Assembly (NCBI GenBank): GCA_030018315.1
Contig: JASEGA010000001.1
Span: 158,440 to 222,439, forward strand
Origin: a bacterium
Lineage (GTDB): Bacteria > Hydrothermota > UBA3073 > JACQXS01 > JAGMCI01
DNA length: 64,000 bases
Direction of reading: 5' to 3'
Both the position numbers and the translations under genes were made by a program. The notes beneath the pieces were generated by a model. It saw nothing but the letters and a program-made list of their open reading frames with translations. It was not told the origin of the DNA and made no database searches. Positions 17,558-26,303 of the stretch are shown piece by piece (within the stretch, counting starts at the first letter, position 1; the number at the start of each line of letters is the position of its first letter).

Positions 17558-18790
17558 TCATCGCTGGATTTTAGCAATGGAGTGAAAAACAGCCAGACTC
17601 TGATTAAGACGACATTTAAGATGAAATTCGAGTCTATTTCTTTGAGAAGGATACCGTAAAGCCAGGACTGCTGAAGGCGGAAAGAAGCTCTGCCAGACGA
17701 ATCTTATTTTCTGTAAATTACCTTGACACATAGCTAAATGTAGGAAATAAGAAAGCCCAGTAAAATTGCCCCTTCCTGTCATTCTGAGCCCTTCGCTCTC
17801 TGTCATTCTGAACGAAGTGAAGAATCCCCTTCTGCTCAGGGTAAACTCCGCGAAGAATCTCCTCTCCCAATAGCTAAGCTTTTTTGGTCTTAACTCATCC
17901 AGCACATCGCCTGGAATGTTATCCAGTCCTATAAGTTTTGAAGTTAGATATAAAGAATAATAAAGTGGACGGTCAAGATTAAACCGGCGTGCTTCATTAA
18001 TTAGAAGCTCCCAATTCAACTCTTTTTCATATGTCTTGATAGTTTTAGCAATATCATAAAGAAAAATCAATTTGTTAAATGAATGGGCTGGCTTTCCTGC
18101 ATGCTCAGAGAGATGAATTAGTAAATGGTGGGGAGCAAGGCTTAGAGTACCAACTCCATAAACTTTGACACTAATAGCTTCATTCCAAATCTTTTCCATA
18201 TCAATCTTGGATGCATACATAAAAGCAGGAAGAGTAGAGTTTACTAAATGCCAGTGAAAGTGGACTGAAACAGTGTCTTTATGATATTCTATACTATTAA
18301 AACAATCAACAGTAGAACGTTGGAGACAACTTCTGTAATCCTCGTTAGTTGAGTAGCCAAAAGCTCTCATCTTTTCATCTATTTGTGGTAACTTTTCTTT
18401 CTTCACAAGCAGGTCAACATCAGACATCGGTCTTAGGGCTAAATTTTTATACACAAGCTCAGCTAATGCTATACCCTTTAAAAGGATAACTTTGATGTTA
18501 TTTTTATTGAGCATCTTTAAAACTTGCTCCAATTCCTTATACATTAGAATATTGCGTGTAAGGTTACCATAATATTCTTGCTCTAATTCTTTAAGTACTC
18601 TCTTAGGAATGTAGCTCCCATTAGTTTCTTTCAGATAGTGATAAAATATGCAAGAAATTCCATTAGCCTTTGCCTTATCAAGAACAATAGCCCAGTCCAA
18701 ATCATCATCCAAAAATCTATTTATTTCAGTTTTTTCACCCAAATCAGCCCGAGTTACTGCCACTATTAACTTATTTTCTTTTGTAACCAT
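17558..18790 (-). CDS. Nucleotidyltransferase-family protein (NTP_transf_5 type) at the end of the RiPP operon
   Basis: A 410-residue protein with Val-Ile-Leu-Leu-Lys-Gly-Ile-Ala-Leu-Ala near 101-110 and the metal-binding Arg-Pro-Met-Ser-Asp-Val-Asp-Leu-Leu-Val at 120-129, as in the uncharacterised nucleotidyltransferase family PF14907. His-Phe-His-Trp-His-Leu follows near 178. Such proteins are frequent neighbours of PqqD and S24-like proteins in RiPP clusters; a role in tailoring by nucleotidylation is inference. About residues 305-340 are coded by an intergenic-type repeat (17771-17860, giving Phe-Phe-Thr-Ser-Phe-Arg-Met-Thr-Glu) that interrupts the C-terminal region in frame. Confidence 0.78.
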   Translation of the reverse strand: MVTKENKLIVAVTRADLGEKTEINRFLDDDLDWAIVLDKAKANGISCIFYHYLKETNGSYIPKRVLKELEQEYYGNLTRNILMYKELEQVLKMLNKNNIKVILLKGIALAELVYKNLALRPMSDVDLLVKKEKLPQIDEKMRAFGYSTNEDYRSCLQRSTVDCFNSIEYHKDTVSVHFHWHLVNSTLPAFMYASKIDMEKIWNEAISVKVYGVGTLSLAPHHLLIHLSEHAGKPAHSFNKLIFLYDIAKTIKTYEKELNWELLINEARRFNLDRPLYYSLYLTSKLIGLDNIPGDVLDELRPKKLSYWERRFFAEFTLSRRGFFTSFRMTESEGLRMTGRGNFTGLSYFLHLAMCQGNLQKIRFVWQSFFPPSAVLALRYPSQRNRLEFHLKCRLNQSLAVFHSIAKIQR

Positions 18791-19032
18791 TTAGCCACCT
18801 AAATTAAATTTTTCGTAATAGTTTAGTTTTTCTATCCCGATTTATCGGGACTCTAAAATATTAGTACACAGATAAAAAAGTTAAAAAAATCTTGTGTAAA
18901 TCTCGTGCTAATCTGTGGTTACTTTTTTCATTTCTTAGCTTCTCTTTCAATCCCTGTTAATTTTATTTAATCAGTGTAAATCTGTATGCTATTTTTATAC
19001 TTAATCTGTGCTAATCTGCGTATATCTGCGGT
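18791..19032. repeat. Intergenic stretch with degenerate direct repeats
   Basis: No gene is seen. The stretch holds an inverted repeat around 18836-18850 (cccgat/atcggg) and several variants of a short word of the type aatctg(t/c)g spaced irregularly from about 18895 to 19035. Similar words recur near 57940-57970. Confidence 0.5.
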
Positions 19033-19572
19033 TTATTTTATATCTCTGTATTCTCTGTAGTTTATACATATTTTTACCTTATGCCAAACTCTACGCAAAA
19101 ATAAAGGAAATTGAAATACCGCCTCTTGTCCTAAAGCTAAATAATATGATAGATAAGCAATTAAATAGCCAAGAATGCAGTTAAACTTAGTCTCAAGGTT
19201 AATTGACTTACCATTCCTCTCTATTGCTATTACTTTGCCATAGACATCCTCTGCATAAACTGGTGGGTCACCATACTGACTTGCATCACCTTTGGTGAGC
19301 AGATTTTCTTTTCCATTACGGTCTACTCTTTTCCTAATTACACGGTGTACAGTAAAATCACCTTTTAAGTCTCTATTATAGACGACAATATCTCCAACCT
19401 TTGTATCCTCAAATTTTATTGGCTTAACAGTAACAATATCACTTCTCCTTATAAAAGGATGCATACATCTCCCCTTGATATTCATCCGGACTGGCAGTCC
19501 CTTACTCAATTGCTCAACAAATATTTCCCTAATTTTACTAAGCCTGCCAGAACTTAAATCCAGACTATCCAT
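19033..19572 (-). CDS. Signal-peptidase-like (S24/S26) protein with Cys at the nucleophile position
   Basis: The 179-residue protein resembles the catalytic fold of SipW-type signal peptidases and LexA-like S24 proteins. The box normally reading Gly-x-Ser-Met-x-Pro is Gly-Arg-Cys-Met-His-Pro-Phe here (residues 34-40), so the catalytic Ser is Cys36. A Val-Gly-Asp-Ile-Val-Val-Tyr strand and His76-Arg-Val-Ile supply the partner site, and a Lys-Gly-Asp-Ala-Ser box is kept. Hydrophobic residues near 133-145 may associate with membrane. In the RiPP operon it is the best candidate for leader removal, unless it is a non-catalytic binder. Confidence 0.75.
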   Translation of the reverse strand: MDSLDLSSGRLSKIREIFVEQLSKGLPVRMNIKGRCMHPFIRRSDIVTVKPIKFEDTKVGDIVVYNRDLKGDFTVHRVIRKRVDRNGKENLLTKGDASQYGDPPVYAEDVYGKVIAIERNGKSINLETKFNCILGYLIAYLSYYLALGQEAVFQFPLFLRRVWHKVKICINYREYRDIK

Positions 19573-19619
19573 CTTAATCGTTACCTTTTCTTTACTCGTT
19601 TTGTAATAGTTTAGTTTTT

Positions 19620-19670
19620 CTAAAATGTCATTGCGAGCCCTGAACTCGTTTCACTCCTCGCAATGACAAC
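19620..19670. repeat. REP-like palindromic repeat
   Basis: A hairpin-forming unit begins with tgtcattgcgag and ends with ctcgcaatgaca, with an internal tgaactcgtttca. It lies between two genes of the RiPP operon and belongs with the other tgtcatt-type repeats in this window. Confidence 0.65.
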
Positions 19671-19759
19671 TCTTACCCTTTCTTTTAGAAATACTTACCT
19701 AGTTACCTCGCCTTTTGCTAATTCCATAAAATACAGAACACAGGCACTTTAATCTATAA

Positions 19760-21340
19760 TTATCCTTTCCTCAAATGCAAAGTAAAATACAGAGTTTGCC
19801 TAAGTTGAAAGATGAGTATTTTCGGCAATAGATTAATTACTCTTTTAAATGCTTCTATTACATTATAAAATGTCCCATTGTGTAGAGTGAGAGTTAAAAG
19901 TCTTACAACGACTGCGAGTCTATCGGACCAACCTGTCTGAATAGCCCGGTTATACTCCTGAATAGCAAGAGTTTCATCTTCTATCTTTGAGTAAATGAAG
20001 CCAAGCCAGTAATGGGCTACCGAGTTGAGCGAATCTAACTCAACACATTTCTTAAACTCTTTTTTTGCTTCATCCCATTTACCTTGTCTTATATAAACAT
20101 ACCCAATACCATAATGAGCGCTAAAGTCATCTCCAGATAGTTTAATTGCCCTTTCATATTCAACTATTGCTTTATCCCACATTTTGTTTTTACTAAATAT
20201 GCTTCCTAATCCACAATGAGCATTTGCATCCTCTGGGTCTAATTTTAGTATTTTATTATATTCATTTTTGGCTTGCCCCAATTTTCCATTCCGCTCATAT
20301 AACCTTCCAAGATTGTTATATGCTGTTCTATAGGTAGGGTCAATCTTAATCGCTTTCTTATAAAAGAGTGAAGCCTTGTCAATTAACCCTTTTTCCAGAT
20401 ATAAGGAAGATAAGTTATAGCAACCTGAGGCATCGTCAGGTTTTAACTTAAGTAAGTTTTCATACTCATAAATAGCATCGTCGATTCTTCCCTCCAACCT
20501 ATGAATGTCTGCTTGTTTTCTATGATGCGTTATCTTTCTAAAATCTCCTTCTAATTGTGTATTCTTAAGAATCTCCTTAAGTTCGTCTCCCAAATATTTA
20601 TACCTGAGTGGTGTAAAACCGCCCTCTACAGAATAAGCAATAGTCACAAGATTCGTCCTTATCTCTTTTCTTTTAAGATATTCTACTAATTCTTCTGGGA
20701 AGAACCATGGTCTCCTCTCTTTAATAAGGTCGTTATTGGACAAAATTGATTCTAATACAAAGAAGTCAGTGTCTATATCAAGAAGCACTTCTTCTTGAAT
20801 TCTGGGTAAATCGGGTAATCTACAGGCAGTGAATTTTTTGCCATAAATTCTGGTTGTAATGCAGTTATCCTTAATCTCTACGGGTTCTGACCCTTTAGGA
20901 TTTTTTTTCATAAGACGCTTGATAATATTTTTAATCATTTTATTTTCTCTTTTTGTAATTTTTTGCTTTGAGTCACCCGGAATAACCCAATAAACCTCTC
21001 TTACAATTCCATCTCTTAACGCTGGATAAAGATAATTACCTATATTTACTAAGCTTTCTCTTTTCTTCCCAAACTGCTCCCATAAGATGCTCATTTCTAA
21101 CATACGCTTAACTTCATTAACACTCTTTGCCTCTTCTAAAATCTGGTACGGGTCTTTTATATCTATCCATGCAAAATCTATATGGGCATCTATATGCAGT
21201 AATATCTTATCCCTTTTCCCCATTCTTTGCCAAGTAAAATAGGCTTCATTGTGGTCTTCCATCATGACGACATCCTTTATTGGCTCAACTCCTACTAATT
21301 TGCCTTGTGATTGACTAATTGGCATCTTTAATATCTTCAA
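19760..21340 (-). CDS. UPF0489 (arginase-fold, peptide-arginase family) domain fused to TPR repeats
   Basis: The N-terminal 250 residues carry metal-site patterns of the UPF0489 branch of the ureohydrolase fold: Glu-Asp-His-Asn-Glu-Ala near 28-33, His-Ile-Asp-Ala-His-Ile-Asp-Phe-Ala at 49-57 and Leu-Asp-Ile-Asp-Thr-Asp-Phe-Phe at 187-194. About five to six tetratricopeptide repeats (about 265-480) follow, with the classic Ala-x-x-x-Tyr pattern. UPF0489 includes OspR, a peptide arginase that turns Arg into ornithine in RiPPs. With a precursor core containing three Arg in the same operon, a peptide arginase with a TPR substrate-binding arm is the favoured reading. It overlaps the upstream gene by 26 bases. 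Confidence 0.75.
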   Translation of the reverse strand: MKILKMPISQSQGKLVGVEPIKDVVMMEDHNEAYFTWQRMGKRDKILLHIDAHIDFAWIDIKDPYQILEEAKSVNEVKRMLEMSILWEQFGKKRESLVNIGNYLYPALRDGIVREVYWVIPGDSKQKITKRENKMIKNIIKRLMKKNPKGSEPVEIKDNCITTRIYGKKFTACRLPDLPRIQEEVLLDIDTDFFVLESILSNNDLIKERRPWFFPEELVEYLKRKEIRTNLVTIAYSVEGGFTPLRYKYLGDELKEILKNTQLEGDFRKITHHRKQADIHRLEGRIDDAIYEYENLLKLKPDDASGCYNLSSLYLEKGLIDKASLFYKKAIKIDPTYRTAYNNLGRLYERNGKLGQAKNEYNKILKLDPEDANAHCGLGSIFSKNKMWDKAIVEYERAIKLSGDDFSAHYGIGYVYIRQGKWDEAKKEFKKCVELDSLNSVAHYWLGFIYSKIEDETLAIQEYNRAIQTGWSDRLAVVVRLLTLTLHNGTFYNVIEAFKRVINLLPKILIFQLRQTLYFTLHLRKG

Positions 21341-22529
21341 GAAAACAGATATGCTCTCTTATCTTTTCTAAATCTCTAAGGAAAGTTATCCTTTCCTCAG
21401 TAGTTTCTAAATTTAGCTGTTTTATTATATGGAGAAGGGAAAGTAGCTTACTTCTGTTTTCGGAAATTTTTTGAACAAACGAACTCAACTGCTCGGTAGG
21501 CGGAGCCGGAACTTTTTTAGAAATTAAAGGAGTATCCAAGAAATGAGATAAGAAGTAAAAGAGCGGATAAAATGTTGAGTATAAATTCATGACAGTAACT
21601 ATCTCTATTTTTACTGGGTGTACCTTTTTATAAACGAGTAGATAAATATATAGAGAAAGTAATCTTCTTGGTAAGCTGTTAAGTGATAGCTTATAATTAA
21701 AAGAAAAGTTATCAGTCTGTATATAAGGGGCAATCCGCAGATAAGGGGTTAAAGCCACAAGTAGGCGGGTTACCTTATTATCTTCATAGGTGGTCAAGCC
21801 ATCTAAATTCAAGAATTCAGCCCATATTTTTAGCATCTCCGTAAGACTTTTTCTCTCTCTGTGTAGCATAGACTCTGAGATGTGTCTCTTAAACTCCTTT
21901 GAGCCAAACTTACTAAAACTTTTGGTACAAGCAATTTGGAAAGCAGAAAAATCAAGATAATTTTTGTCATCCATATACTTTTGAGATTGGTCACGAATAA
22001 AAGCTTCCAGGTGTATATATTCACTCCAAGTTTTATCCTCATCTTTATCAGTTTTTTTAAAGTAATTTTTCCTCAGCCATTCTTCAATCAAATTTTCTAT
22101 CTTATCATATTGAAATTGAATCCCTCTTCTCCTCTTATTTGGATTTGCTATCTTTATATTTGAACATGAATTGAAGTCAAGGTGGATAATAATATGTTTA
22201 TTATCAACAAAAGTAGGATACAAAGGGTCCTGTCGGCACATCATTGGCTTATTTTTCTCACCATATTTCTTCTGAATAAGACATAAGCCATCCTTATCAA
22301 GGAACCAACATCCGCCACGACCCCTTGAGTATACGACTTTCCCATTTTCTTGAGATGAAATAAAATATCTCAAATATGGGTATCTTTTTAATAAAAAGTT
22401 GCTGTTTTCAGCATCCATTCCAATATTACCTGGTCGCCTACAACATTTTCCCCTATTATTACACTTTGTACAATCGTAAGAGAAGATATTATTAATAAAT
22501 GGAGAGTAAATTTTCATGTCTTTAATCAT
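21315..22529 (-). CDS. YkgJ/FliB-like cysteine-cluster protein
   Basis: A 404-residue protein with an N-terminal Cys-x-x-Cys-x5-Cys-Cys (residues 20-30), then Gly-Gly-Cys-Trp-Phe-Leu-Asp-Lys-Asp-Gly-Leu-Cys and Met-Met-Cys-Arg-Gln-Asp-Pro. This matches the Fe-S or zinc cluster of YkgJ-family proteins and of the flagellin lysine methylase FliB. The remaining 280 residues are helical with no motif I recognise. FliB members methylate lysine; no methyltransferase site is evident here. Adjacent radical SAM genes suggest a maturation or redox role in the RiPP pathway. Confidence 0.7.
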   Translation of the reverse strand: MIKDMKIYSPFINNIFSYDCTKCNNRGKCCRRPGNIGMDAENSNFLLKRYPYLRYFISSQENGKVVYSRGRGGCWFLDKDGLCLIQKKYGEKNKPMMCRQDPLYPTFVDNKHIIIHLDFNSCSNIKIANPNKRRRGIQFQYDKIENLIEEWLRKNYFKKTDKDEDKTWSEYIHLEAFIRDQSQKYMDDKNYLDFSAFQIACTKSFSKFGSKEFKRHISESMLHRERKSLTEMLKIWAEFLNLDGLTTYEDNKVTRLLVALTPYLRIAPYIQTDNFSFNYKLSLNSLPRRLLSLYIYLLVYKKVHPVKIEIVTVMNLYSTFYPLFYFLSHFLDTPLISKKVPAPPTEQLSSFVQKISENRSKLLSLLHIIKQLNLETTEERITFLRDLEKIREHICFLEDIKDAN

Positions 22530-23594
22530 TTAACCATACATAGCTATCTTCTTTTTGGCTCTGAGCTTAGCTAACTCCTTAAAATATGGGACACAGGCAC
22601 TTAAATCGCCCATCTCTGCCCACCCCTGCACAGGACACCAGCAACAATGACTCCAATATTTACAATCATTACACTTGTAATTCTTATTAGGCTTTGCTGA
22701 TTTAACCCAATTTGTAAGTTCGTTCCATCCCTCTGCAAGACTACTCTTTCGTAGGTCATAACGAGGAAAATGGAAGTCTAAACAGAGGTTTAGCTCTCCA
22801 TAGGGATTTATAGCCAAAGAGTTCCTGCCAGCGCTGCAATAAAAAAACTGGTCTTTACTAATGAAGGGCTTGCTCTCTTTTTGAACTCTCTCTTCTTCGG
22901 TATCCGCAGACGGGTAATTCTCCATCTCAAGGTCAACCCCTTCTTTTGGTGATAGACGATAAAGAAGCGGCCCGGGTGAACCATCAAAGTTGGGCATGAT
23001 TATGTAGCTGTATCTAAAACGAATTCCCTGTGCTCCGGCGAGTTCTTTTACCCTGTCAAATTCCTTTAGGTTTGGGGTCATGACCACCATCTTCAAAATA
23101 ATGGGGATATTCCTATTTTGAAGCAGTTTAATTCCTTGCAAACAGCGGTGGAAAGAACCAGGAACCCTGGTAATCTTTTCAAAGATTTCAGCGGTTACAC
23201 CGTAAAATGATATTTCTACTTTGTTAATACCTATATCATGAAGATAATCCGCTACCTTGGGAGTAATGAGAGTTCCATTTGTGAGAATGGTGGTGTAAAA
23301 GCCTCTCTTCTTGGCATGTGCAAGGATTTCCAAGCAATCTTGCCTGGCAAAAAGCTCACCTCCGGTAAGAGTCAGCATAATGCATCCTGCCTCAACTAAT
23401 TGGTCTAATATAGAGCAGACCTCTTCTGTGGTGAGCTCCTCCTTTCCTGGCTCAGGCACTATGTTGCAGTGGCAACACTTGAGATTACAATTATAGGTAA
23501 GCTCAAATTGTGCCTCAAATGGAATATTCTTCTCGTAGGTCCGGTTGTAAAAGTCTTTCCAGAATGTCTCTTCTCCGATGCTCTTAATATCCAT
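22530..23594 (-). CDS. Radical SAM/SPASM peptide-modifying enzyme (third copy, next to precursor)
   Basis: The radical SAM Cys-x3-Cys-x2-Cys motif is in Tyr-Asn-Cys-Asn-Leu-Lys-Cys-Cys-His-Cys, followed by Leu-Thr-Gly-Gly-Glu and a Thr-Asn-Gly-Thr-Leu-Ile strand. The SPASM domain has Phe-Tyr-Cys-Ser-Ala-Gly, Tyr-Gly-Glu-Leu-Asn-Leu-Cys, and Cys-x2-Cys-x5-Cys-x-Cys near the end, for two auxiliary Fe-S clusters. PqqE- and AlbA-type homologues link or epimerise residues in ribosomal peptides. It lies directly downstream of the precursor gene. A TTG nine codons upstream (23621) is an alternative start; neither has a strong ribosome site. Confidence 0.88.
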   Translation of the reverse strand: MDIKSIGEETFWKDFYNRTYEKNIPFEAQFELTYNCNLKCCHCNIVPEPGKEELTTEEVCSILDQLVEAGCIMLTLTGGELFARQDCLEILAHAKKRGFYTTILTNGTLITPKVADYLHDIGINKVEISFYGVTAEIFEKITRVPGSFHRCLQGIKLLQNRNIPIILKMVVMTPNLKEFDRVKELAGAQGIRFRYSYIIMPNFDGSPGPLLYRLSPKEGVDLEMENYPSADTEEERVQKESKPFISKDQFFYCSAGRNSLAINPYGELNLCLDFHFPRYDLRKSSLAEGWNELTNWVKSAKPNKNYKCNDCKYWSHCCWCPVQGWAEMGDLSACVPYFKELAKLRAKKKIAMYG

Positions 23595-23621
23595 ATAAAA
23601 TCCGACAACTCTTGTTGTCAA

Positions 23622-23883
23622 GCATAAAAAAACCGAATCTGCTTAAAAAGACCACGTACAGAAGGCATAACTGACTCTGGGAGTGTCATGCTGAACCTTG
23701 GCCTGTCGCCAGGACAGGCTCATTTCATTACTTCACACTGTCATGCTGAACTCGTTTCAACATCTCTAAAAGTGTTGGGATTCCGAAACAAGTTCGGAAT
23801 GACAGGAACGGCAAAAGCAATCGTCCTGACCCTTTTTCAGCAGACTCACACCGGTGTCACATAACCAAAAGAACTGAACTGTG
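23622..23883. repeat. Intergenic region with several REP-like palindromes
   Basis: Between the precursor and the third radical SAM gene lie at least three repeat units: gtcatgctgaac near 23686, a gcctgtc/gacaggc hairpin near 23702-23719, gtcatgctgaac again near 23741, and cggaatgacagg near 23790. Such hairpins could end or attenuate transcription after the precursor. This stretch holds no gene I can support. Confidence 0.65.
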
Positions 23884-24060
23884 TTAGGAGCTAGCCCCTG
23901 AGTCTCCTGCCCTATTGGACTGCCTACATCCTGTTGCTGTGCAGCCTTGCGTGCCAGAAGTCCTTGTGCCTGAGCTCGTCGAGCATGTTCCCAGCACTGC
24001 TTGCTCATGGTTTAACTTCACCATAACCACAGCTGGCTCTGTATATTTTTTCTTCTCCAT
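23884..24060 (-). CDS. RiPP precursor peptide
   Basis: A 58-residue peptide preceded by a strong AAGGAGGTG site; the start is the ATG at 24060, because an upstream in-frame GTG (24069) lies inside that site. The leader (about 1-23) contains Lys-Tyr-x-x-Pro-Ala-Val-Val-x-Val-Lys-Leu-Asn-x-Glu-Gln-Ala-Val-Leu, a pattern I associate with precursors of SynChlorMet-type radical SAM cassettes. The core (about 24-58) is almost only Thr, Ser and Gly with three Cys, three Arg, two Ala-Gly-type turns and no aromatic residue. It lies between the HPr-kinase-like gene and a radical SAM gene. Likely changes are thioether or C-alpha links, and Arg to ornithine. Confidence 0.82.
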   Translation of the reverse strand: MEKKKYTEPAVVMVKLNHEQAVLGTCSTSSGTRTSGTQGCTATGCRQSNRAGDSGASS

Positions 24061-24176
24061 CTTTTTCACCTCCTTTTTATTTCACAAAAAACTTTATCAT
24101 CAACAGGGATTTTAAGAGATGGAAAGAGATTTTTCTTTTTCATTTTTATCTCTTAAATTCTCTTTCAATCCCTGTC

Positions 24177-25136
24177 TCATTTCCTCTTTCTTATAAACTC
24201 AACCACAGTTTTATCCTTTACAAACCCTAATTTTTTACAGTTTATTTTACTAATTAAGTCTTCGCAAACCTCTAATATAAGGTCCATCCTTTCTCTATCC
24301 CAGAATGGTAGGAATAGTAAAGGTAGTAAATCACGCATAGTTCCGCGCCCCAATATTTTATTGACTGGTGCGTGTTCAATAAAGAATATCCTTTTGAGTG
24401 GTACACTCTCTGATAATGCAGCCGCAGCCATACCAGGCCACGGAGTCCCATAGAGCAAGAATTTGTCCTTATATTTTTTTATAATGATGTGCTCATCGCT
24501 AAGGATATTCACTCTTTCTTCATTCTTATAGAATTCAGCCATAGTACTCTTCCCGGTGCCTGTCCCACCGAGTAGGGCGATTCCCCTCCCTCTATCATTG
24601 ATTCCTAACCCATGGACCATTATTCCCTGCTTTTTAGCTAATAGATTTACTATAATAAGCTCCACAAGAGGCTGCATAAGCAAAGGAAGTAACCAAATTG
24701 CAGCCGAAGGCTTCAGCTTTCGTAGCGCTCTACGAACCCTAAAGGGTTCGGCTACAGAACTTGGCAGATGTAATCTCTCTAACTCAGGCTCAATATACAC
24801 ATCCCCGGAGCTAAAATCAGGCTCCATAAGACAGACTTTGCTCTTCTTATTAGTCATAGTATCGTAGATTTCAATAATGTATCTTGACTCATCACAGTAA
24901 AGTTTCCAGTATCCCTCTCTTTCTCCATCAAATAGCATCTTATCTTTTGAGTATTCTGGGAGATGGTCACAGTGGATTCTAAGATTGACATCGGCTTTGT
25001 CACTGGAGATAAAGTCCTGATAATACGGATGGGGCCAATCAATTATCTGTGCCCTCTGCCACTTAATTGATATACCAACTCCACCAATCTTAAATTTAAG
25101 TTCCTCGCTCATCTTGGTTCTGTAATTTGAAACCAC
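24177..25136 (-). CDS. HPr-kinase-like P-loop protein (ScmC-like)
   Basis: A 319-residue protein with a Walker A Leu-Leu-Gly-Gly-Thr-Gly-Thr-Gly-Lys-Ser-Thr (188-198) in a C-terminal HPr kinase/PEP-carboxykinase-like domain, followed by a Ser-Asp-Glu-His segment. The N-terminal half has no motif I recognise. The same layout occurs in the ScmC protein of SynChlorMet cassettes and in HPr-kinase homologues of lasso-peptide clusters, suggesting ATP-dependent modification or binding of the precursor. A palindromic repeat (24733-24755) is read in frame as Val-Ala-Glu-Pro-Phe-Arg-Val-Arg before the kinase domain. It ends with TGA. Confidence 0.78.
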   Translation of the reverse strand: MVSNYRTKMSEELKFKIGGVGISIKWQRAQIIDWPHPYYQDFISSDKADVNLRIHCDHLPEYSKDKMLFDGEREGYWKLYCDESRYIIEIYDTMTNKKSKVCLMEPDFSSGDVYIEPELERLHLPSSVAEPFRVRRALRKLKPSAAIWLLPLLMQPLVELIIVNLLAKKQGIMVHGLGINDRGRGIALLGGTGTGKSTMAEFYKNEERVNILSDEHIIIKKYKDKFLLYGTPWPGMAAAALSESVPLKRIFFIEHAPVNKILGRGTMRDLLPLLFLPFWDRERMDLILEVCEDLISKINCKKLGFVKDKTVVEFIRKRK

Positions 25137-25237
25137 AAGATGTCACCCTGAGCAAAACGAAGGGTCTATGAGATTCTTCGGCTTCGCCTCAGAATGACAT
25201 TTCTGATGAAATCTTGTGGTTTCATTTTAAATTCATC
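25137..25237. repeat. REP-like hairpin between RiPP genes
   Basis: A unit of the tcaccctgagc / cagaatgaca type, flanked by an outer inverted repeat (ccacaagatg... and ...atcttgtgg), fills the gap between the second radical SAM gene and the HPr-kinase-like gene. Confidence 0.65.
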
Positions 25238-26302
25238 CTATTCTAGAAGATGACTATTCTGCGCTAATTTATGAGCCAGTTGGCAAAAGTAATCTATAGG
25301 TTTCTCATAATCACTATTTTCCAATTTTGCTAAAGCTGGACATTGAGAACAGAGATAAAATATCTTGCAATCCTTACACTTAGAATTAGTCTGATATTTT
25401 AATGACCGAATCTCAGGATAAAGGGTATAAAATCCATCCCTAAATGCACCTTTTTTTAAGTCAAAACTCGGTTTTCGCATAAAGGTGCAAAAAATTAGCT
25501 CCCCATAAGGACTAATATGGAAAGAATACGTTCCGGCTGCACAGCGGAATAAATTATCTGAAGGAATAAAATTTTCTTTTTTAAGATAGCTTTCCTGACA
25601 TTCTCCATTATCTTGAAAAAATCTATCAAGACTGGCTATCTCTTCCAGCGAGAGCCTAAAAGAGCAAGGTTCTGGTGAGCTGTCTAATTTGGGATAAAGC
25701 ATTGCATTTAACTTGAATTCTATCCCTAAACTTTCAATAAAGTCTCTTATTTTATCCAGCTCATGGTAGTTAAGACAGGTTGCCTTGGTCTTGATTTTAA
25801 GAGGCAGTTTCTTATCTAAAATCATTTTAATTGCTTCCATTGCCTTTCTGAACGAACCATGTACCCGGCTTATTTTTTCATAGGTATCTTGGGTTACACC
25901 ATTTAAGGTAAGCTCAATAGAAAAAGGTGGTTCTTGGGCAAGATACTCTACAATTTCCGGCGTCATCAACGTGCCATTGGTTAATATTGAGATGAGAAAC
26001 CCTTTTCTCTTGGCAAAGCGGTAAATCTCCAAGAAATCGCTTCTCATAAGTGGCTCTCCTCCAGTAAAAGAGAGCCATAGGCAACCTTGTTGGTGTATTT
26101 GGTCTAAAATATTGGTTATCTCTTGAAGACTAAGTTCTTCTTTGGTTGTATCCTCTGTAACATAGCAATGAACGCATTTTAAGTTACAGCGGAAAGTAAG
26201 TTCCATCTGACCTTTAATTGGTATGGACTTACTTCCCATTTTTTGGTGGAAGTCTAAGCTAAAATCGCGATACTCAACTTCGGTTATTTTAAGGTCGTCC
26301 AT
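25238..26302 (-). CDS. Radical SAM/SPASM peptide-modifying enzyme (second copy)
   Basis: A 354-residue protein with Cys39-x3-Cys43-x2-Cys46 in Phe-Arg-Cys-Asn-Leu-Lys-Cys-Val-His-Cys-Tyr, a Thr-Gly-Gly-Glu-Pro motif and a full SPASM set (Cys-Ala-Ala-Gly; Gly-Glu-Leu-Ile-Phe-Cys; Cys-Lys-Asp-Cys-x5-Cys-x2-Cys; a last Cys near 343). It is clearly a tandem paralogue of the gene just upstream (26304-27380), one base apart, and less close to the third copy. The pair resembles ScmE/ScmF. Each may install a different bond in the same peptide. Confidence 0.88.
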   Translation of the reverse strand: MDDLKITEVEYRDFSLDFHQKMGSKSIPIKGQMELTFRCNLKCVHCYVTEDTTKEELSLQEITNILDQIHQQGCLWLSFTGGEPLMRSDFLEIYRFAKRKGFLISILTNGTLMTPEIVEYLAQEPPFSIELTLNGVTQDTYEKISRVHGSFRKAMEAIKMILDKKLPLKIKTKATCLNYHELDKIRDFIESLGIEFKLNAMLYPKLDSSPEPCSFRLSLEEIASLDRFFQDNGECQESYLKKENFIPSDNLFRCAAGTYSFHISPYGELIFCTFMRKPSFDLKKGAFRDGFYTLYPEIRSLKYQTNSKCKDCKIFYLCSQCPALAKLENSDYEKPIDYFCQLAHKLAQNSHLLE

Positions 26303-26303
26303 C

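Noticed and set aside
23766..24008. 80-codon frame overlapping the RiPP precursor in another frame, considered as an alternative small gene
   Set aside because: It reads through REP-like repeats, lacks a good ribosome site, and its composition is not peptide-like. The precursor frame has the strong AAGGAGG site and a leader pattern.
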